NCBI GenBank assembly: GCA_051453625.1
Contig: JBOZIK010000001.1
Location: 277,378,528-277,442,527, forward strand
DNA length: 64,000 bases
Direction: 5' to 3'
Origin: Welwitschia mirabilis
Taxonomy: Eukaryota > Gnetophyta > Gnetopsida > Welwitschiales
The notes beneath the pieces were generated by a model. It was not told the DNA's origin, ran no database searches, and saw nothing but the letters and a program-made list of their open reading frames with translations. The position numbers and the translations under genes were made by a program. Positions within the stretch are counted from its first letter, which is position 1. Each line of letters opens with the position of its first letter. Of this stretch, positions 1 to 14,584 are shown in pieces.

Positions 1-3000
1 ATATGCTAAAATATCTTAATGACCTTCTTTCTTCAACTAAAAAAAAAATAAACTTATACTATTAAAGTCCAAAATGTAAAAGAAATTATTGTAACATAAC
101 AATTTATTACTTCAAATTATGATACTAACCTTTAAAGATGTTATGTAGAAATTTCTCAAGCCTAAGCTCATAAATTATGTCTCTGCCACTCTACACTCCT
201 TTATTATGCGCTTTCTTCAATGGCTTCTTACCACTTCTGTTTACATAATCTAGTTGAATTTTCACTTCAAATATGAATATGAATAATATAATATCTTAAA
301 GCCTAATAAGTTAAGGACAAAATGTGGGAAATAAGGTTAAAGTTATGTAAGCATAGACTAATTAAATATATAAGAGCTTTTAGATTAATTGAGATTGAGC
401 AAAGTCTAGCACCATAAGGCTAATTACTTATATGCATATTTCATTCAAACAAGATTACAAACTTTACACATGTAATAATAAGATTAGCTAGTTAAGACTT
501 ATCATGTAGCTAAGGATTATAAGATGTAGACCAATGAGAAGCTAGATATTTATTTAGTTGTAGTGTATCTACACATGAATTTTCTCTTTTATTTGTTTAC
601 ACTTCTTATCATACCCTTATCAATCATCATGCATATTAAGGCTTACTTACATTTTTGTCAAACAAAGAAAGTTTGTTTCCATCTTTAGTGGATGGACACC
701 TCAAATTATTAAAACTATTACCATACCTTATCCCATATCAATATATTTACTTTAAAATCTAAAGGTTTGCAGTTTACTTACTTACTCTATTTTTTTAGTT
801 GAATATCTTAAAACAAGCTTATTCATAATTCATAAAACCAAATTATAGTTATGATGAATTTAAGATAATGAATCCTTAACTAAATTCAAGGGCTCCATAA
901 CTCTCACTTCATTTTTCGATAATAATTACATGAAATATTTCAAGGATGTGGTAATTCTTGTTGCTATCAATAATCATAAGTGCTCACTTTACTAATAAAA
1001 TTTACTATCTTACTCTACCAAGGTAGTGAATAATCATGTCATATAGAACTATCATTATATCAATAATCTTTAACTAGGAAGAAAAAAATACCATGAAATA
1101 CATAAATGCATTAATATTGGTTCTATGTCAGAACATGTGTTACTTATTTTTTTGTGTTAATGTGCTCAACACCTAGATTTTAATTCCATATAAAAATATA
1201 TTCAGAAGTTAATACAACATCCAAATGAAGAAAATGCTTTGTCAACCACCATTTTGTCTATTTTATTACCTTGACATGCATAGCCTTATAAGGCCATACC
1301 AACATCATTTAACACATTCCCCACTTTCAAAATACATTAATATTTAATTGTTCATTAACTTTATTTTCTATCTAGCCTTCTCCTTGATTTATAAGGATCT
1401 TATGCTTGAAATACAATAGACACAATTCATTCTAAAACATCTTATGTTTTACGTAGAACATCCATAAGAGACTAAAGATTATAAGAATATCACAAAACTT
1501 AGTGATGTATTTCTTTCAAATTTGCTAGACTTTTGTTAATGAAAAATTGATGTAAAATGTTGTTGTTTAGTTGGAAAAATAGTTTATGTTGAAAAATCTA
1601 AGGAATAAAAGATAAAAACATACCCTTTAAATTGAGGATCTCTATTAATGTAATGGTGGCTAAGTAGCCTATGAAGAGAGGAAGCCCTAAAATCTAGAAC
1701 TTCTTTATAGGAAGTTTTGAAGAAAAAAGTGAAATTGACAATGGGTAATTTGAATATGTGGAAAAAAGTAAAACATCTTAGACTTCAGGGGTGGACTCTT
1801 CTCTGTAAATCACATTATGATGAGATAATTCTTACATAAGCTCCTCTAAACACATCAGAAAATCATGCTTCTTTATGCCTCTTTCCTTCAATCATCTACT
1901 CTTTTCTTCTCCTGCGAAGCCCTCTCTTCCTCACATATCTCATTCATGTAGTTATTAATCTGCCAATGCATTTTCCACTAGTACATCTTCTAATATACCT
2001 TATTATCACAAAATATATCTATGGGGTTTTTTCTAGCTATACGCATAGGCAATAGCAAGTTAATAAATGCTCTTCATAATTGAGAAATAGATCTAATAAA
2101 TTCTCAACAAGAGATAACTATTGGATATGTGAAATGCATGATATCATGAAAATTAAATGGACATTCAAAGATGTCAAGATAAAGCAAAGTTCTTGTTGTG
2201 ATTCAAGCATAAAGAAAAAGGCAAACACACTAGTGGTAAAGAAATAATTTCAAAAGTAGATAAGTTAAACCCCTAATTTAATGGACATGCACACAAGAAG
2301 ACAATCTCAGTGTTTCTCCTTAGGTTCTTCTCATCTTTTCTACTATTTATTATATGCTCATTTCCTCTCTCATTTTTGTGCATTGCTTTTCTCTCTTTGT
2401 ATTCTCAATTCCTTTCCCCTACACTTTTCTCTAACTAGAGTCATTGTCTTCAAAGGTATTATTCTTATTATTACTACTATCACAAATCTTGTTTAGTTCC
2501 ATAAAAGAGTTAATCATAAAATTCTTTCCTAATTTAGATTTTCTACATTCTAGAAACTTCAGATAGTAACATAGATCATTCATTTCTCTCTGCATGAAGA
2601 AAAGTCATTCCTTGAAAATGAGGTCTTTCTCTTCAAGACATGTAAGTTACATCTTTTGGTCAAGGAAACATCAAGCCAAAGAATCTGAGATAATGAGTAG
2701 ATAAATCATCTTAAAATCTCTCAAATTATGATTGAGTTTGCATTTGACCTCGAGGCTCTTTGATTTCAGACTCGCTACCACTACTTGATGCAAATGCATC
2801 TTTAGCATTAATAATGTACTCATAGATCTGAATTAGTCTATTCATGAATTCATAGCTATTTTAAGGTCCACTCTTCCTTGCACTACTTGTAAAGTCTTAG
2901 CTAGTCAAAAAAATAACTCAAGTCCTTAGAATCGCTTATGTCATAGGATAAGGTAATACCAGAGAAATGATTTCTCCATCCCTTTTCATCTTACTTTAAA

Positions 3001-6000
3001 TCCAAACTAAATTCCTCTTCTAAAAAGTTACTAATTATGTGGTAATTCCGTGGAGGAGAAAATTAGCTTTTATTAATTTTATTATATAAGATATGTTATT
3101 ATTTACTCCAAATTGACAAGATTTCCCATACTCTGTAAGCTCCTATTTTTTTATTTTTCACCAATCCTCTATTTGTGCTAGGTCATTTATGTTAAGGATT
3201 TAATCCTTACCTCTCTAAAGTAAATTTCCATTTCTTTCCTACACATCTTATTATATTTTATAATGTTAAAATAACATTCACTACTTTTTTCATGTTGTGA
3301 CTTCTTTTGTAATGAAAAATATTATGCAAATTTTAATGCACCAATGTTAATAATGACCTTTAAGGGAATGCATAAACTTAACCTAAAAAGGATGACCTTT
3401 AAATGTTGTACAACTTTGATCATTTTTGTTTAAATGTATGTATACTTAATTGAGATTTTAAGAAGACAAACAATTTATTATGAGCATACATTCATTATAC
3501 TTATTGATCACAGGCTAAGCTAATTCTTGTAAAGCAATTTGTAAGGCTTTAGACCCCTTGGAAATCTATAATTTTTTATGCATTCTTATTTAAAAAAAAT
3601 TAAATATGTTGAACACTAGAACCTATCTTTTATACTTATCATAACCTAAGATCTAATGTTAAAATATGTAATGGTTTTACATCAACTATTTCTAGTGAAT
3701 TACAATCTAGAATCTTTTGTACAATGGCTTCATTATAATTACTCCTACTAAAACCATAACCTAATTCTCTCATACTAAATGAAATGTTCTAGAATTTTTA
3801 ACTAAAACTATGAGATTAAGCTTTTACAAATGCTTTTAATAAATATTTTAGTTAACTATTCTTAAATAAATCTATATGCATACAAATAAAATACATCATT
3901 AAGTATCTTTTAAAGGTAGAGAAGATAAATAACTTACATAATGTTTAAATAAAAGAGAAAATAAACCTTTCTTAAATTATAGGATAATACAAGTATCATA
4001 TTGACATCATATCTTAAAAGTCAACCATAACATATAATAGATTACAAGTTAGAAGGATGAACAAATTATTTCTTTTTAACAATTTCTCATGTACAGGCTA
4101 AAATAAATCAACATTTCCAAATGCACTCCTTGGAAAGACAAATCAGCTTTTTCTTCAACCACTTGTTAAACACAAATAGCATGTGTAATAACTATAAACT
4201 TTGTAGTTCTTCGTATGGTCCATGGCAAGGTTTGAAATGATAATGGTTCTCAAGTAAAAATAAATATCAAGATTATTGAAAAACCAAAATCTTGTATTAG
4301 ATAGAATATTCTAGATACAAATATTCAAGACTCAGTAATCTAAGAATGTATAATGAATAGTATGCTCTGTCAGAAGGGTGTTAAAAATAGCCATTTATCT
4401 AGAGGCTTATTCCTATAACCAATAGAAACCCTTCGGATATGATAAACCCTCTGAAGTTGCATCTCATACATAACTAGATGGATTACCAACATCACCCTGA
4501 TTACTCTAACAGCTTACTCCCATTGTTAATTGGAGCCCTTCAAGTGGTCCATCCCTTAAATCTAAGTGATTTGGTCACTTAACAAAGTTTAAAGCATAGA
4601 ATTGAATTTACAACCAAGATATTATATGTGTAATAAATACTTTCATGAATAAATAAGATAGTAGGAAAAATCTATAAAACATGTAAGAGATGCAAGAAAC
4701 AGATGGAAGCTCATAAACTATTCAAGAAACTATTTAAAGAACCAAGAACCATATGAGAAAGGATTTAAAGAATAAAAAATGGTATGAGAAAGGAATCCAA
4801 AAACCATAAAAACATACAAAAAATTAGATTAAGCCATAAAACCATACTAAGAAATAATAATAAACCAAACCATATCCAAATTAAATCGAATATTCAAAAA
4901 TTGCCAAAGATTCTAAGGCTCAAAGGATTAAGGCTTATCTAAGATTTAAGGTTTAGTAGTAAAGGATTCTTCCAAAATTAAAGTGAGAGGAAATGAGAAG
5001 GAGGGTATTATTTAGAACAAAGGTTTTGGAAAATGTGAAGGATCACAAGAATATAAATAAAAAACATCATAAAGGAGGATGCTCAAGATGGAAAACGTTG
5101 GTAATCTATGAAGATAAAACATCATGAAGGAGGATGATTGAGGTGGTAAAAGTTGGTAAAGATTTGATAACCACTCTTATTTCATTCCTTATTAGGAATT
5201 GGGTGCATTTTTATCTCAACAATAAATAACAATCCTTCTCATGTAATTTTACAATATCATGAAATTTTCAACATCTTATTTGAACTATTTTCTAGATAAG
5301 AATACAATAGTTACAAAATTTTAACCATAAGAGTCTTAATTAAATCACAATAATTTTCAAATATTATGACTACAATGAAATGTGAGGAATTAGAGCACAA
5401 AATTTCAATGATAAAAAATTACACCAATGAAAGTCAAGTAGTAAATACATATAACAATTAAACCAGCCTAAGGACTTTATAACAACAATTTTTTTTATTC
5501 TTTTATTTTTTTAAATTTAAATTCTTATGCTAAGTCTCTAAACCTTGAAAGTCTAGACATGACAACAAGCCTTTCCATAAGGAAGATTAAGTTTTTCTAA
5601 AGAAAAACTAATGATTTGATATCACAGAGTAGATAATTAATAGAAATGATGTAAAAATGTACCTTGATATGAAAAGAGATGCAAGAATCATGGAAATTAG
5701 AAAAAATATTTTAATAAAAAATCTAGAAATAGGAAACATAATCAATAATAACATATGAAGAGAAAGAACTTAGTTCTTTTTAAAAATAGGTACTTCCTCT
5801 AAAATAATTAAAAAAATTTAAGTAACTTATAAAGAAAATTCTTACCATTAATTGTTAGTTAATCTTTATAGTTAAAATGAATTACAATCATCATCTAACT
5901 ATTATAAATGTTTTAACATAATTAAAATAATGATTAGATATAGCATGTTGATTTAATTATATGCTATATTAAAATTCTTATTTCTTTATGTTATTATTAA

Positions 6001-6800
6001 ATGAATCATTTTGTATATTTGTAATATTGAATTATATCCTCCATTCTTTTTACTTTTGCAATCTTTATTTAGTAATTAAGTCTTATAGCCTTATCATCAT
6101 GTACATATTCCTATGAAATAATGACATTCCTTTTATTATTAGCTTGAGTCCTCTACTTTTAATTTGAGTCCTCTATTCCATATTTGCATAGAAATAAATC
6201 ATTTATTCTCATATATAAGATAGATAATTCTAGAATCTAATACTTAGGGACTTCTTTTTAAATTACTTTCTTCATATCATTATTACTTATTTATTACCTC
6301 AAAAATATTTAACATTTTATTATAACATTATTATATGAGTACATAACTTTAGATTTATTCCTTTAAAATAAGTAAGGGTATCTTCTTGAAGACATCCTAA
6401 CAGCAGAATAATTCTCTTCTCACTTTTTGGTTGTAATTTTAATTCTTAAAAATAAAACATTTTAATTAAAAAAATAAGCACACATCCTATAGATTTATTA
6501 TATTTATTCAAAATTTAAATAAATCTTATTTTATTTTTTAGTTTTAAAATGATCAAAATAATCTAGAATACATTTTTTTTCCTAGGTCTGCATCTCTTAA
6601 CTTATATAGAATTTATTATATTTAAATTTTAATGGATTATTTTTACTACTTAAGAGTTTAATAGATCTCCTAGATAAAGACTAGTGTTTTCTTATGCAAA
6701 ATGATCTAAGATCTTTTAGTATGGCATCAAAATACTCAACTATTTCTTTAGATGATTAATAAAGGTATCAATTTAAACCAAAAATAATGTTTTAACTTCA
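1..6800. other. AT-rich intergenic DNA, no gene
   Basis: Extremely AT-rich sequence full of stop codons in all frames. I see no gene, RNA gene or complete mobile element. The frame at 2281-2496 (+) is a hydrophobic translation without recognisable domain and probably arises by chance. A coding-like but unidentified stretch lies on the minus strand at about 1780-2870 and is listed separately. Confidence 0.7.
1780..2870 (-). pseudogene. Unidentified coding-like relic
   Basis: Read on the minus strand, this stretch has less extreme base composition than its surroundings. It contains several 30-60 codon pieces with protein-like make-up interrupted by stops. One piece, about 2728-2860, is hydrophilic and Ser/Glu rich (SSSGSESEIKEPRGQ). 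Further pieces follow towards 2520 and again near 1800-1990. The mix resembles a decayed retroelement Gag or linker region, but I recognise no domain. Chance cannot be excluded. Confidence 0.25.
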
Positions 6801-7440
6801 TTAAAATTTTAAGATATATTTATTGATCAGTTCTTTAATGGCATTAAAAACATTCATTTTTATAGCCAAATTCCTAAATGTAAAGGCTTCCACACTCATT
6901 TTATAATTAATAACAACATGAACAATAACTAAAAAGGGTATCCCTAATATAAGGAAGAAATAGTCATGATTATGCTCTCTTTCTAAAATCATATAATTAG
7001 CAAGCAAATAACACCTATTTATTTCTACTAAGCCATCTTCAACAACCTCTTTAGTTATCATGAAAAATATATTAGAAAGATAAATTACTAAGTAATACAT
7101 TTTAAGATTTTCAAGCCTTCATTATTTATTAAGAGAATAAGACATAATATTTATGTTAGCTCCAAGACCTAAAAAGTGTTTATCTATGTTGGTAGAATAA
7201 ATTTAGTCTTTACACCTAGTAGAACATTAATTTTGAATTGCAAAAATAATGTTTTGAGTTAAGAATGTATTTAATTTAGCATTATGTTTTATTTTACCTA
7301 TGACAAGATCCTTACAAATTTATCATAAACAGAGAGTGATTGAATTTCAATAAATAATGATATATGAATTTCAACTTTCTTTAATATTTTTAAGATCTAG
7401 ACATTTTTTTCTATTTTTTATTTGTACTTATCCTATCCAT
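6801..7440 (-). pseudogene. Athila-like Ty3/gypsy protease relic (copy 1)
   Basis: Decayed aspartic protease (retropepsin) region of a plant Ty3/gypsy element, Athila-like. In the living family it matures the Gag-Pol polyprotein. Order on the minus strand: the segment just upstream of the protease (about 7330-7440), a piece before the active site (about 7180-7330), the active-site loop (LGLGANINIM, 7143-7175), then a 99-codon open frame (6801-7100). That frame carries the second half of the fold, with VVEDGLVEIN, LILGIPFLV and KMNVFNAIKEL in family order. The catalytic Asp is Gly here (codon 7167-7169), and stops and frameshifts lie upstream, so it is dead. The other two protease relics in this window align by eye in the same order. 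No LTR could be tied to this copy. Confidence 0.72.
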
Positions 7441-10399
7441 AAAGATTAAGAAAAAGAAGAAGAGAAGGATGTACTATAAGTTTTAGATCATTATTTTTAC
7501 CATTATTTAATTAAAATTTTATCTCCATTTATTATTTATAAGAACTATTCACTTCATGATGTTAGCAAATTATAGAAAAATTAAACTAATCTTTCTTACT
7601 CATGTCATGTTATTCATATTTTAATAATAACTTTCTAGATTTATTAAATATGTTATGAAAGATTTCATTATCGTTTTATCTATAACTCATGATTTTTCTT
7701 CTAAAAGATTCATCTTTATTTATTAAAAAAATTCAATAAAGTTATTTTAATCTATTTAAAATTATAATAAAATAGGATTTTAAGAAAATGAAATCATTAC
7801 TTAGCTTTTTCTTTAATAATGTAGTAAAAATGATTAATTTTTAATTAACTTATTAATTAGTGGAACAATTTTTAGAATCATGAATTTCACTTTCATATTC
7901 TTGTATATTTATGAGGATATTTATCTTCTAAACCTCTAAATGTTCGAATAAAATTTATCAAGAATTATTTAAAGTAATGGTTTCTAAACCTTGTTGATAT
8001 AAATCTGCATGATGAGAGTTGATTCTATTATGAATTTCTAAAGTCCACTAATCTAGCAATAGCATTATGAATGATGATAGGTTGTAACTCATTTGTTGGT
8101 ATAGGACTTGGTTATTAAACATTAAGATTTAAATTTTTTTTTTGAAATATGAAACATTTTAACAAGTAATCCATGATTAAATATGAATGTTTATAATATT
8201 ACTAGAATACCTAATATGGATGAATTTTTTAATGTACATGATAAATGATGATTTGAAAAAATTAAAGACATCAATATTAATATTACATTAAAATAATTAA
8301 ACTACTTTATCTAAGATGGTAAAACACAATTAGAAGGTAAAGATATAAACTTATAAGAATTTCAAAAAAATAAGTTTTTATTTTTAAATATTTAAAATCT
8401 TTAAAATATTACAAACATGATAAGAATTTTAAATTTTAATATTCTCATACAACTATCTACATAACTACAAGATTATGACATAGTTAAAGAGATATTTGAC
8501 ATGATAAATAAAGAATATTTCAAGTTTAAAAAAATTTAAAATGTTTAGAAACTTATGAATATTTTGAATTCAATATTTAAATTTCTCATAAAAAGTTATC
8601 TAACTTTAAACAACTAGCATATGAAAAGGATACATCTAACTATTGTTATTTCTGTCTACATGTAAAATGAAGAGTTTAGATTCAAGAAGAGAAAGACTTT
8701 ATGATGATTTAATAACCTTTATATAAAATGATCTACCTTACTGTCATTTTTGTCATTGATTCTTTTTAAGCCATAAGAGCTAATTTATACTTGAATGATG
8801 AAAATTATAAATAAATCAAAGAAAACTACGAATCTATAAAATGTAACTAACAAGAGAGCATTAGCTCAAAATTATTCCTAATATTGACATTAAATTTGAA
8901 ATCATAGTATAGTAAAAAAATTAAACAAAAAATATTGTCATTCTTTTACGTGAAGCATGTGAATAAATCTAAATCTATAAGTGTTACCTAACAAATAAAA
9001 CATTAAAAAAGTAAAACATTTTTAAGGTAAAATTCAATACTATAAAAATGACAAGATGTTCAAATAATAATAAAATATAATAATAATTAATCATGATTTA
9101 TTGTGATATAAATATTAGCAAAATTATAAGGATGCACTAACATAAAAGATAAGATAGCTTATTTTTTCTATTAAAGAAGCATAATGTATGTAGTGAGGAT
9201 TATATTACAAATATTTTTTAATAAAATATACTTTTAGAATATTTAATCTATATCTAATGTTCTATAAGTCAACATCGATTATATCTCCAAATTTTATACC
9301 TAACTCTAATGCTTTAACACATGAGTAAAATGGATCAGCCAAAGACACCAATGAAATCTTCTAATTAAATACCTTTGAATAGATATTAGTAATGTTCTTA
9401 TGTAAAATATAGAAAATATATAGGTAATACATGAGATAAAATGATACTTAAAATAGAAGTAACATGATTAGTGTTAATTGTTATGTTATATAATGATATC
9501 TAAAATATTGAAATAATATATCTAATATATAGAAATAGATATTATGAAGAGAAAGATTTTGATGAAAGATCTATATAAAGTAGTATATGTAAATATGAAA
9601 AAGTAATTAAAAATGAGAAAGAAAAAGGAGAAGAAGAGCTTAGCATGATATATAAACATAACAATGTTTATACTCAATTTTTATAGTATTTTAAGTATTA
9701 TAATGGAGTCAAGTCTAATTTTGTAGTTTTAAATTTCTTATATAGCTATTCGTAGGTCACTGAAGGGATTAGAGAAGGAACAATAATAAAGATAAAATTA
9801 AGAATGGTATAAAAAAATAATTTTATCTTTAAAGCATACATAATTTTTTGTAATAAATATGGATTTAAATCTTAAAAGTATCCATTATAAATGTGTACAA
9901 GTTTAGGTACTCTTGGTTTATATATTTTTATTAGAATATTTATTAATTATATGCATTATTAATCGAATACCTTAATGCTTGAATGATTAATGAAATAATA
10001 AAATTTGATTTAGGTACTTCATATATTAAATGATTGAATTCTCTAACACATGAATGTCTAATAATGTAGAAAAATTTTATTCAATTTTATATGTTCAAAT
10101 GCATGAGTGTTTTTAGATGCTCTTAATGAATTTAGATGTCTCAAAAATAATTTGTGAGCTAAAAAAATATTTTTAATCAAAACTAAAAGATTTATGGGTT
10201 TTGAGGTTTAGTTAAATTCATTGTAAACTCATGAACTAATTAGACAATGTCAAATAATGAAATCCTTTTTTCTTATATCTTATTAAATTTTTTATATCAC
10301 ATAACTTAAATCTATTATTTCAAGTAATTTTTATGCTCAACTTTATATTTTAACGATTGATTTGTATTATTTTATTAATAGAGCAACCTAAGATCCTTA
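7441..10399. other. AT-rich intergenic DNA, no gene
   Basis: Very AT-rich, stop-dense sequence with many homopolymer A/T runs. It probably includes further decayed retroelement sequence next to the protease relic, but I recognise nothing in it. Confidence 0.6.
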
Positions 10400-11510
10400 A
10401 AGCTTATGGAAAAGAAAATCGACACCACTATCAGAACTATGATTCCATCATCTATAATGCTAAGTGGATTATACATATCATGATAACCCAAATAGATGTC
10501 AACATAAGTATTTCACCTTATTTGATAATGCTAAATCATTTTATGATGATTATGTTATTACATAATTATGTCCTTTCCAAGGATATCTATCACTACTTAT
10601 CTATTAAATAATAAGAACATATCAATGAACAACTTTAGTCCTAAGATAATATATTAAATACTAGCCTATATCAACTGCTAAGCATCATTTATTCTTCATT
10701 AATCTTTCATATGTGATTGATACATGGTTTGAATTTTGCCTTTATTAGAATACCATTTATCATTATCTATTAGAACCATATCATTTCTAAAATCCTAATG
10801 ACCATCATGAAGGATTATTTGTCATGAGATTATGTGTCCTCTTTATTCCTTTTTTGATATAAGGAAATCATTATTTCATTTGGCATCCATCATGATGTAC
10901 CTTGGATTTTCACTCTAATCTAGTATTTTATATGGTGGTTACATCATTAGTAAATGCATTTTTATCTATGGTTAGATTTATTTTGATTTCCATATTAAAT
11001 TAAATCAAAATTATTATTTATGAAATAATGCTTAATAAATGTTATGTTTCACTTGTAAAATTATTTTTTTAGTGATTTATAGAGTTTACATAATTATTAT
11101 ATTAGTAGGTATTATCTATCATACTATTCCATTATTTTCTTACATTTCATTGAAGAAATGATATTTCTTACATGTACATTTCTTTCTATTTATAATCTAC
11201 ATGAAAATAAATTATTTTTATCTAAGAAACTATGTTTTATTTAGTGAAAAATATTTCTTAGTTATTTAAGGTTTGCATGATAGATTATCTTATGAATAGC
11301 TATTATACACCCTTAGGAGGAGATATTAATTTGCTAGTAAAATAATTTTCAAACCCTTCTTATATCCAACATCAGCCTAAGAAATAGTTAATACTTGAAA
11401 AGATTCAATAGACCATTATAAACCCTATGAGAGAATGATAATTATGATAATCTATATTATAATAAGACCCCTTATCTATTGTTTTAAAATCACTATAGAC
11501 ATCTTTTCAT
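10400..11510. repeat. Dispersed repeat, copy A (unclassified)
   Basis: This segment aligns by eye with 19060-20170 in the same orientation. Shared landmarks are a 'catttggcatc...atgatgtacctt' block (10885-10915 here; near 19545-19570 there), a 'tttatagagttta/tttatagggttta' block, 'tctaagaaacta', and a closing 'ccctatgagaaa' block. Divergence is high, so both copies are old. A purine-rich GGAGGAGAT at about 11315 could be an old polypurine tract, but no LTR ends or coding domain are visible. The 84-codon frame at 10357-10611 is not conserved in the other copy and is probably chance. Confidence 0.5.
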
Positions 11511-11519
11511 TAGGGAACA

Positions 11520-12426
11520 TATTCAATATATTCCAATCTAATATATAAGTCATGATGTAGTAATGTTTTGGTGCTATTACTGAGGATTGCAAGTGGTGTT
11601 CCTTGGCTTGTCAAGAATATTTTTTTATTATGATAAATTTTCTGTTTTTCTTTGATTATGTAACTTTTTAATGTTGAAATTTGATATACTTTTAATCAAT
11701 ATACTCCCTCATACAACTTTCTTCTACTTATATCAAAACCCATCAAGGTCTACTAGCTTAAAATCATATTTTTTGTTAATTAATTTAAAATATATGTTTG
11801 AGTGTCTAATGAAATTATATTTTCTATGTGTAAATAGTTGCTACCTTCCTAAAGGATAGTTATTGGTGCTGGTTTACCTATGAATAGCCAAATTTCAAAT
11901 AGTAATAATTACTCTTATGGGCTNNNNNNNNNNNNNNNNNNNNNNNNNNNNNNNNNNNNNNNNNNNNNNNNNNNNNNNNNNNNNNNNNNNNNNNNNNNNN
12001 NNNNNNNNNNNNNNNNNNNNNNNATTCCATATATTCCAATCTAATATATAAGTCATGATGGAGTATTGTTTTGGTGTTATTACTGAGGATTGCAAGTGGT
12101 GTTCCTTAGCTTGTCAAGAATATTTTTTTATTATGATAAATTTTCTATTTTTCTTTCATTATGTAACTTTTTAATGTTGAAATTTGATATACTTTTAATT
12201 AATCTACTCCCTCATACAACTTTCTTCTACTTATATCAAAATCCATCAAGGTCTACTAGCTTAAAATCATATTTTTTATTAATTAATTTAAAATATATGT
12301 TTGAGTGTCTAATGAAATTCTATTTTCTATGTGTAAAGAGTTGCCACCTTCCTAAAGGATAGTTATTGGTGTTGGTTTACCTATGAATAGACAAATTTCA
12401 AATAGTAATAATTATTCTTATGGGCT
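11520..12426. repeat. Duplicated flanks around a 100-N gap
   Basis: About 400 bp left of the gap (11520-11923) are repeated right of it (12024-12426) with only scattered differences. The gap is exactly 100 N. This is the signature of two overlapping contig ends or alleles placed in tandem rather than a biological duplication. The matching open frames at 11671-11859 and 12090-12362 are the same sequence seen twice. Confidence 0.75.
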
Positions 12427-14584
12427 CACTTGCAATGGCATTATGATATAAATAAGAGACTTGCCTTATATATATGTAGTTGTGTGTTAAAATATATAAA
12501 CTATATCATTATTTCCATAAATTACATTTAGAATATTTAATTATCAAAACAAAAATAAAAGAATTCATAATACTCCCACATATTATGCATGATTTGAATA
12601 GATCAGCATCTTGGGCTTCTTGAATCTAAATCTATACTTTGAATATTATCCTTTTAATCAAGTTTAATTTATTTTGTTCTTTAATTTTTTTCAAAAGTAG
12701 GATCAGTTTTCTATTATTGTTTAAAATTTATAAAACATTTTTGTGTATTAAAAAATTGATAGCTACTTAAAATTATATGAATAAAAATTATTGAATTACT
12801 ATTTTCATCAATTTAATTACCTATGTTAGCATATATAGTTTTCTAAATTATTTAATTTTGTTACAACATAAAAATTAAAATGTTATTGGAATTTTTAACA
12901 TTTAACTTGTTCTATTATAATTGTAGTATTTTTTAACAAATTCGAATTGTAAATTTTCTACTTTGGTGAAATTTATCATTTCACATTACTAGTTTACCAT
13001 AAAATCTCTTTATTTTGACATTCCATGCATCATAACATTAGATCCAGTACTAGTTGGATCTACATAAAAAAAATAATAAATAATCCAACTGTTGATCATT
13101 TTTAAATAGAACTAACATTAAATTTAATAAAGATTATTTACATTCCACACAGGAGACTACTAAAACATAAATAAAAAACCTCTTTTAAAATTCTTCTAGT
13201 TAAATTAATTATGTTAAATAAAAACCTAAGTAGTATCTACTAAGAATAAAACACTATAAGTACTGTGGACATTAGAATTCTTAAGTCTTCCCTCTTATAT
13301 AGTTTATTCACTAACATAGACTAAGTTAAAATACAAACATCAACTATTGATCTATTTTCTAAATTCCATGGATTATATTTTCAAGGCCTATTTTATCATA
13401 TAAAAGAATTTTAATCTCTAATATTAATTACAAGAAATCAAGATGAAATGATTAAAATGGAATTTTCCCTCTTTCCCTAAAAGAAAAAGTGAAATCTTGG
13501 TTATAGGAATTAAAACCTTAATGTAAATTATTACAAAGGGATTTTCACATGAATTTTTAAACCATTAAACTTAGAAGAAGGATCATAAATTTTCAATATA
13601 GTATAAATAACTGTTTCCTAAGATATTTAGATAAATAACCCTTTCTTAAGATGTTAGACATTTTTAAACCTTATTTAAAAGATGCCCATTAACATGACTT
13701 TAAGATATTGATTTTATTAAGTTTCATATATGAAGGATGAAATGAAAATCACAAAAAACAAATGAAAATAATTAATGGAGGGGATTTCATATCTATAAAT
13801 CCTAATGAAGCATGTAAAACTTTGCAAAACATAGCTAAAATCTTAAACATTGAAAGAGAGATATAAATAAGAATTAAAAGCCTTAGTTCCTAATATGTAT
13901 AAACTAAATTAGAGAACATCTATGCTTAAAAAGTTAGATCATGTCAATAAAATATTATAAGCTCTTAAAAGACATAATAATAAGGTTATTAGTGGAAAAT
14001 CTATAATTTTAATATGTACTTGCAAAGAATATGAAACTAATAAGTGTTCCTCTATCTTTCTTTAAAAAAGTAGTAATTAAAGAGGTAAATATCAAAATAA
14101 TCTAGAAGATCCTTCTTCTGACAATCATATTTACAAAATCCATCATTATCTTATAGAGGCTTCTACAATTCAAGTTGAAGAAATCATGCTAACCACAAAT
14201 ACTTAGACAATGTCTAAGAAAATCACTCGAAAACGCTCTAAAATATTTTTATAAAAGTTTAAATGAATACAAATAATAAATAATCCAAAATAAATTAAAA
14301 AATAGCCAACATCCTTTAATGTTTAGAGTAATAAAGAAACCAACTCTCTCATAGTACCACCTCCATAGTAAGTATTATCAAAAATATAAAGTGAGACAAA
14401 ATTTTAACGTAATTTATTAATGTAATTTATTCCTAATGCAAATGGTATAAATACATTTAAAAAATCATGTGAGATTCATAAATTTAATGTTATATCACTT
14501 ATAGTCAATACATAAATCAATGAAAACATTTAATTAATTAAAAAGTCCCTTTTACTTTTATCCCATTTATCAAAAATTATATAT
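12427..14584. other. AT-rich intergenic DNA, no gene
   Basis: No gene, RNA gene or complete element recognised. The right end may include decayed Gag sequence belonging to the protease relic that follows, but I could not anchor any motif. Confidence 0.6.
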
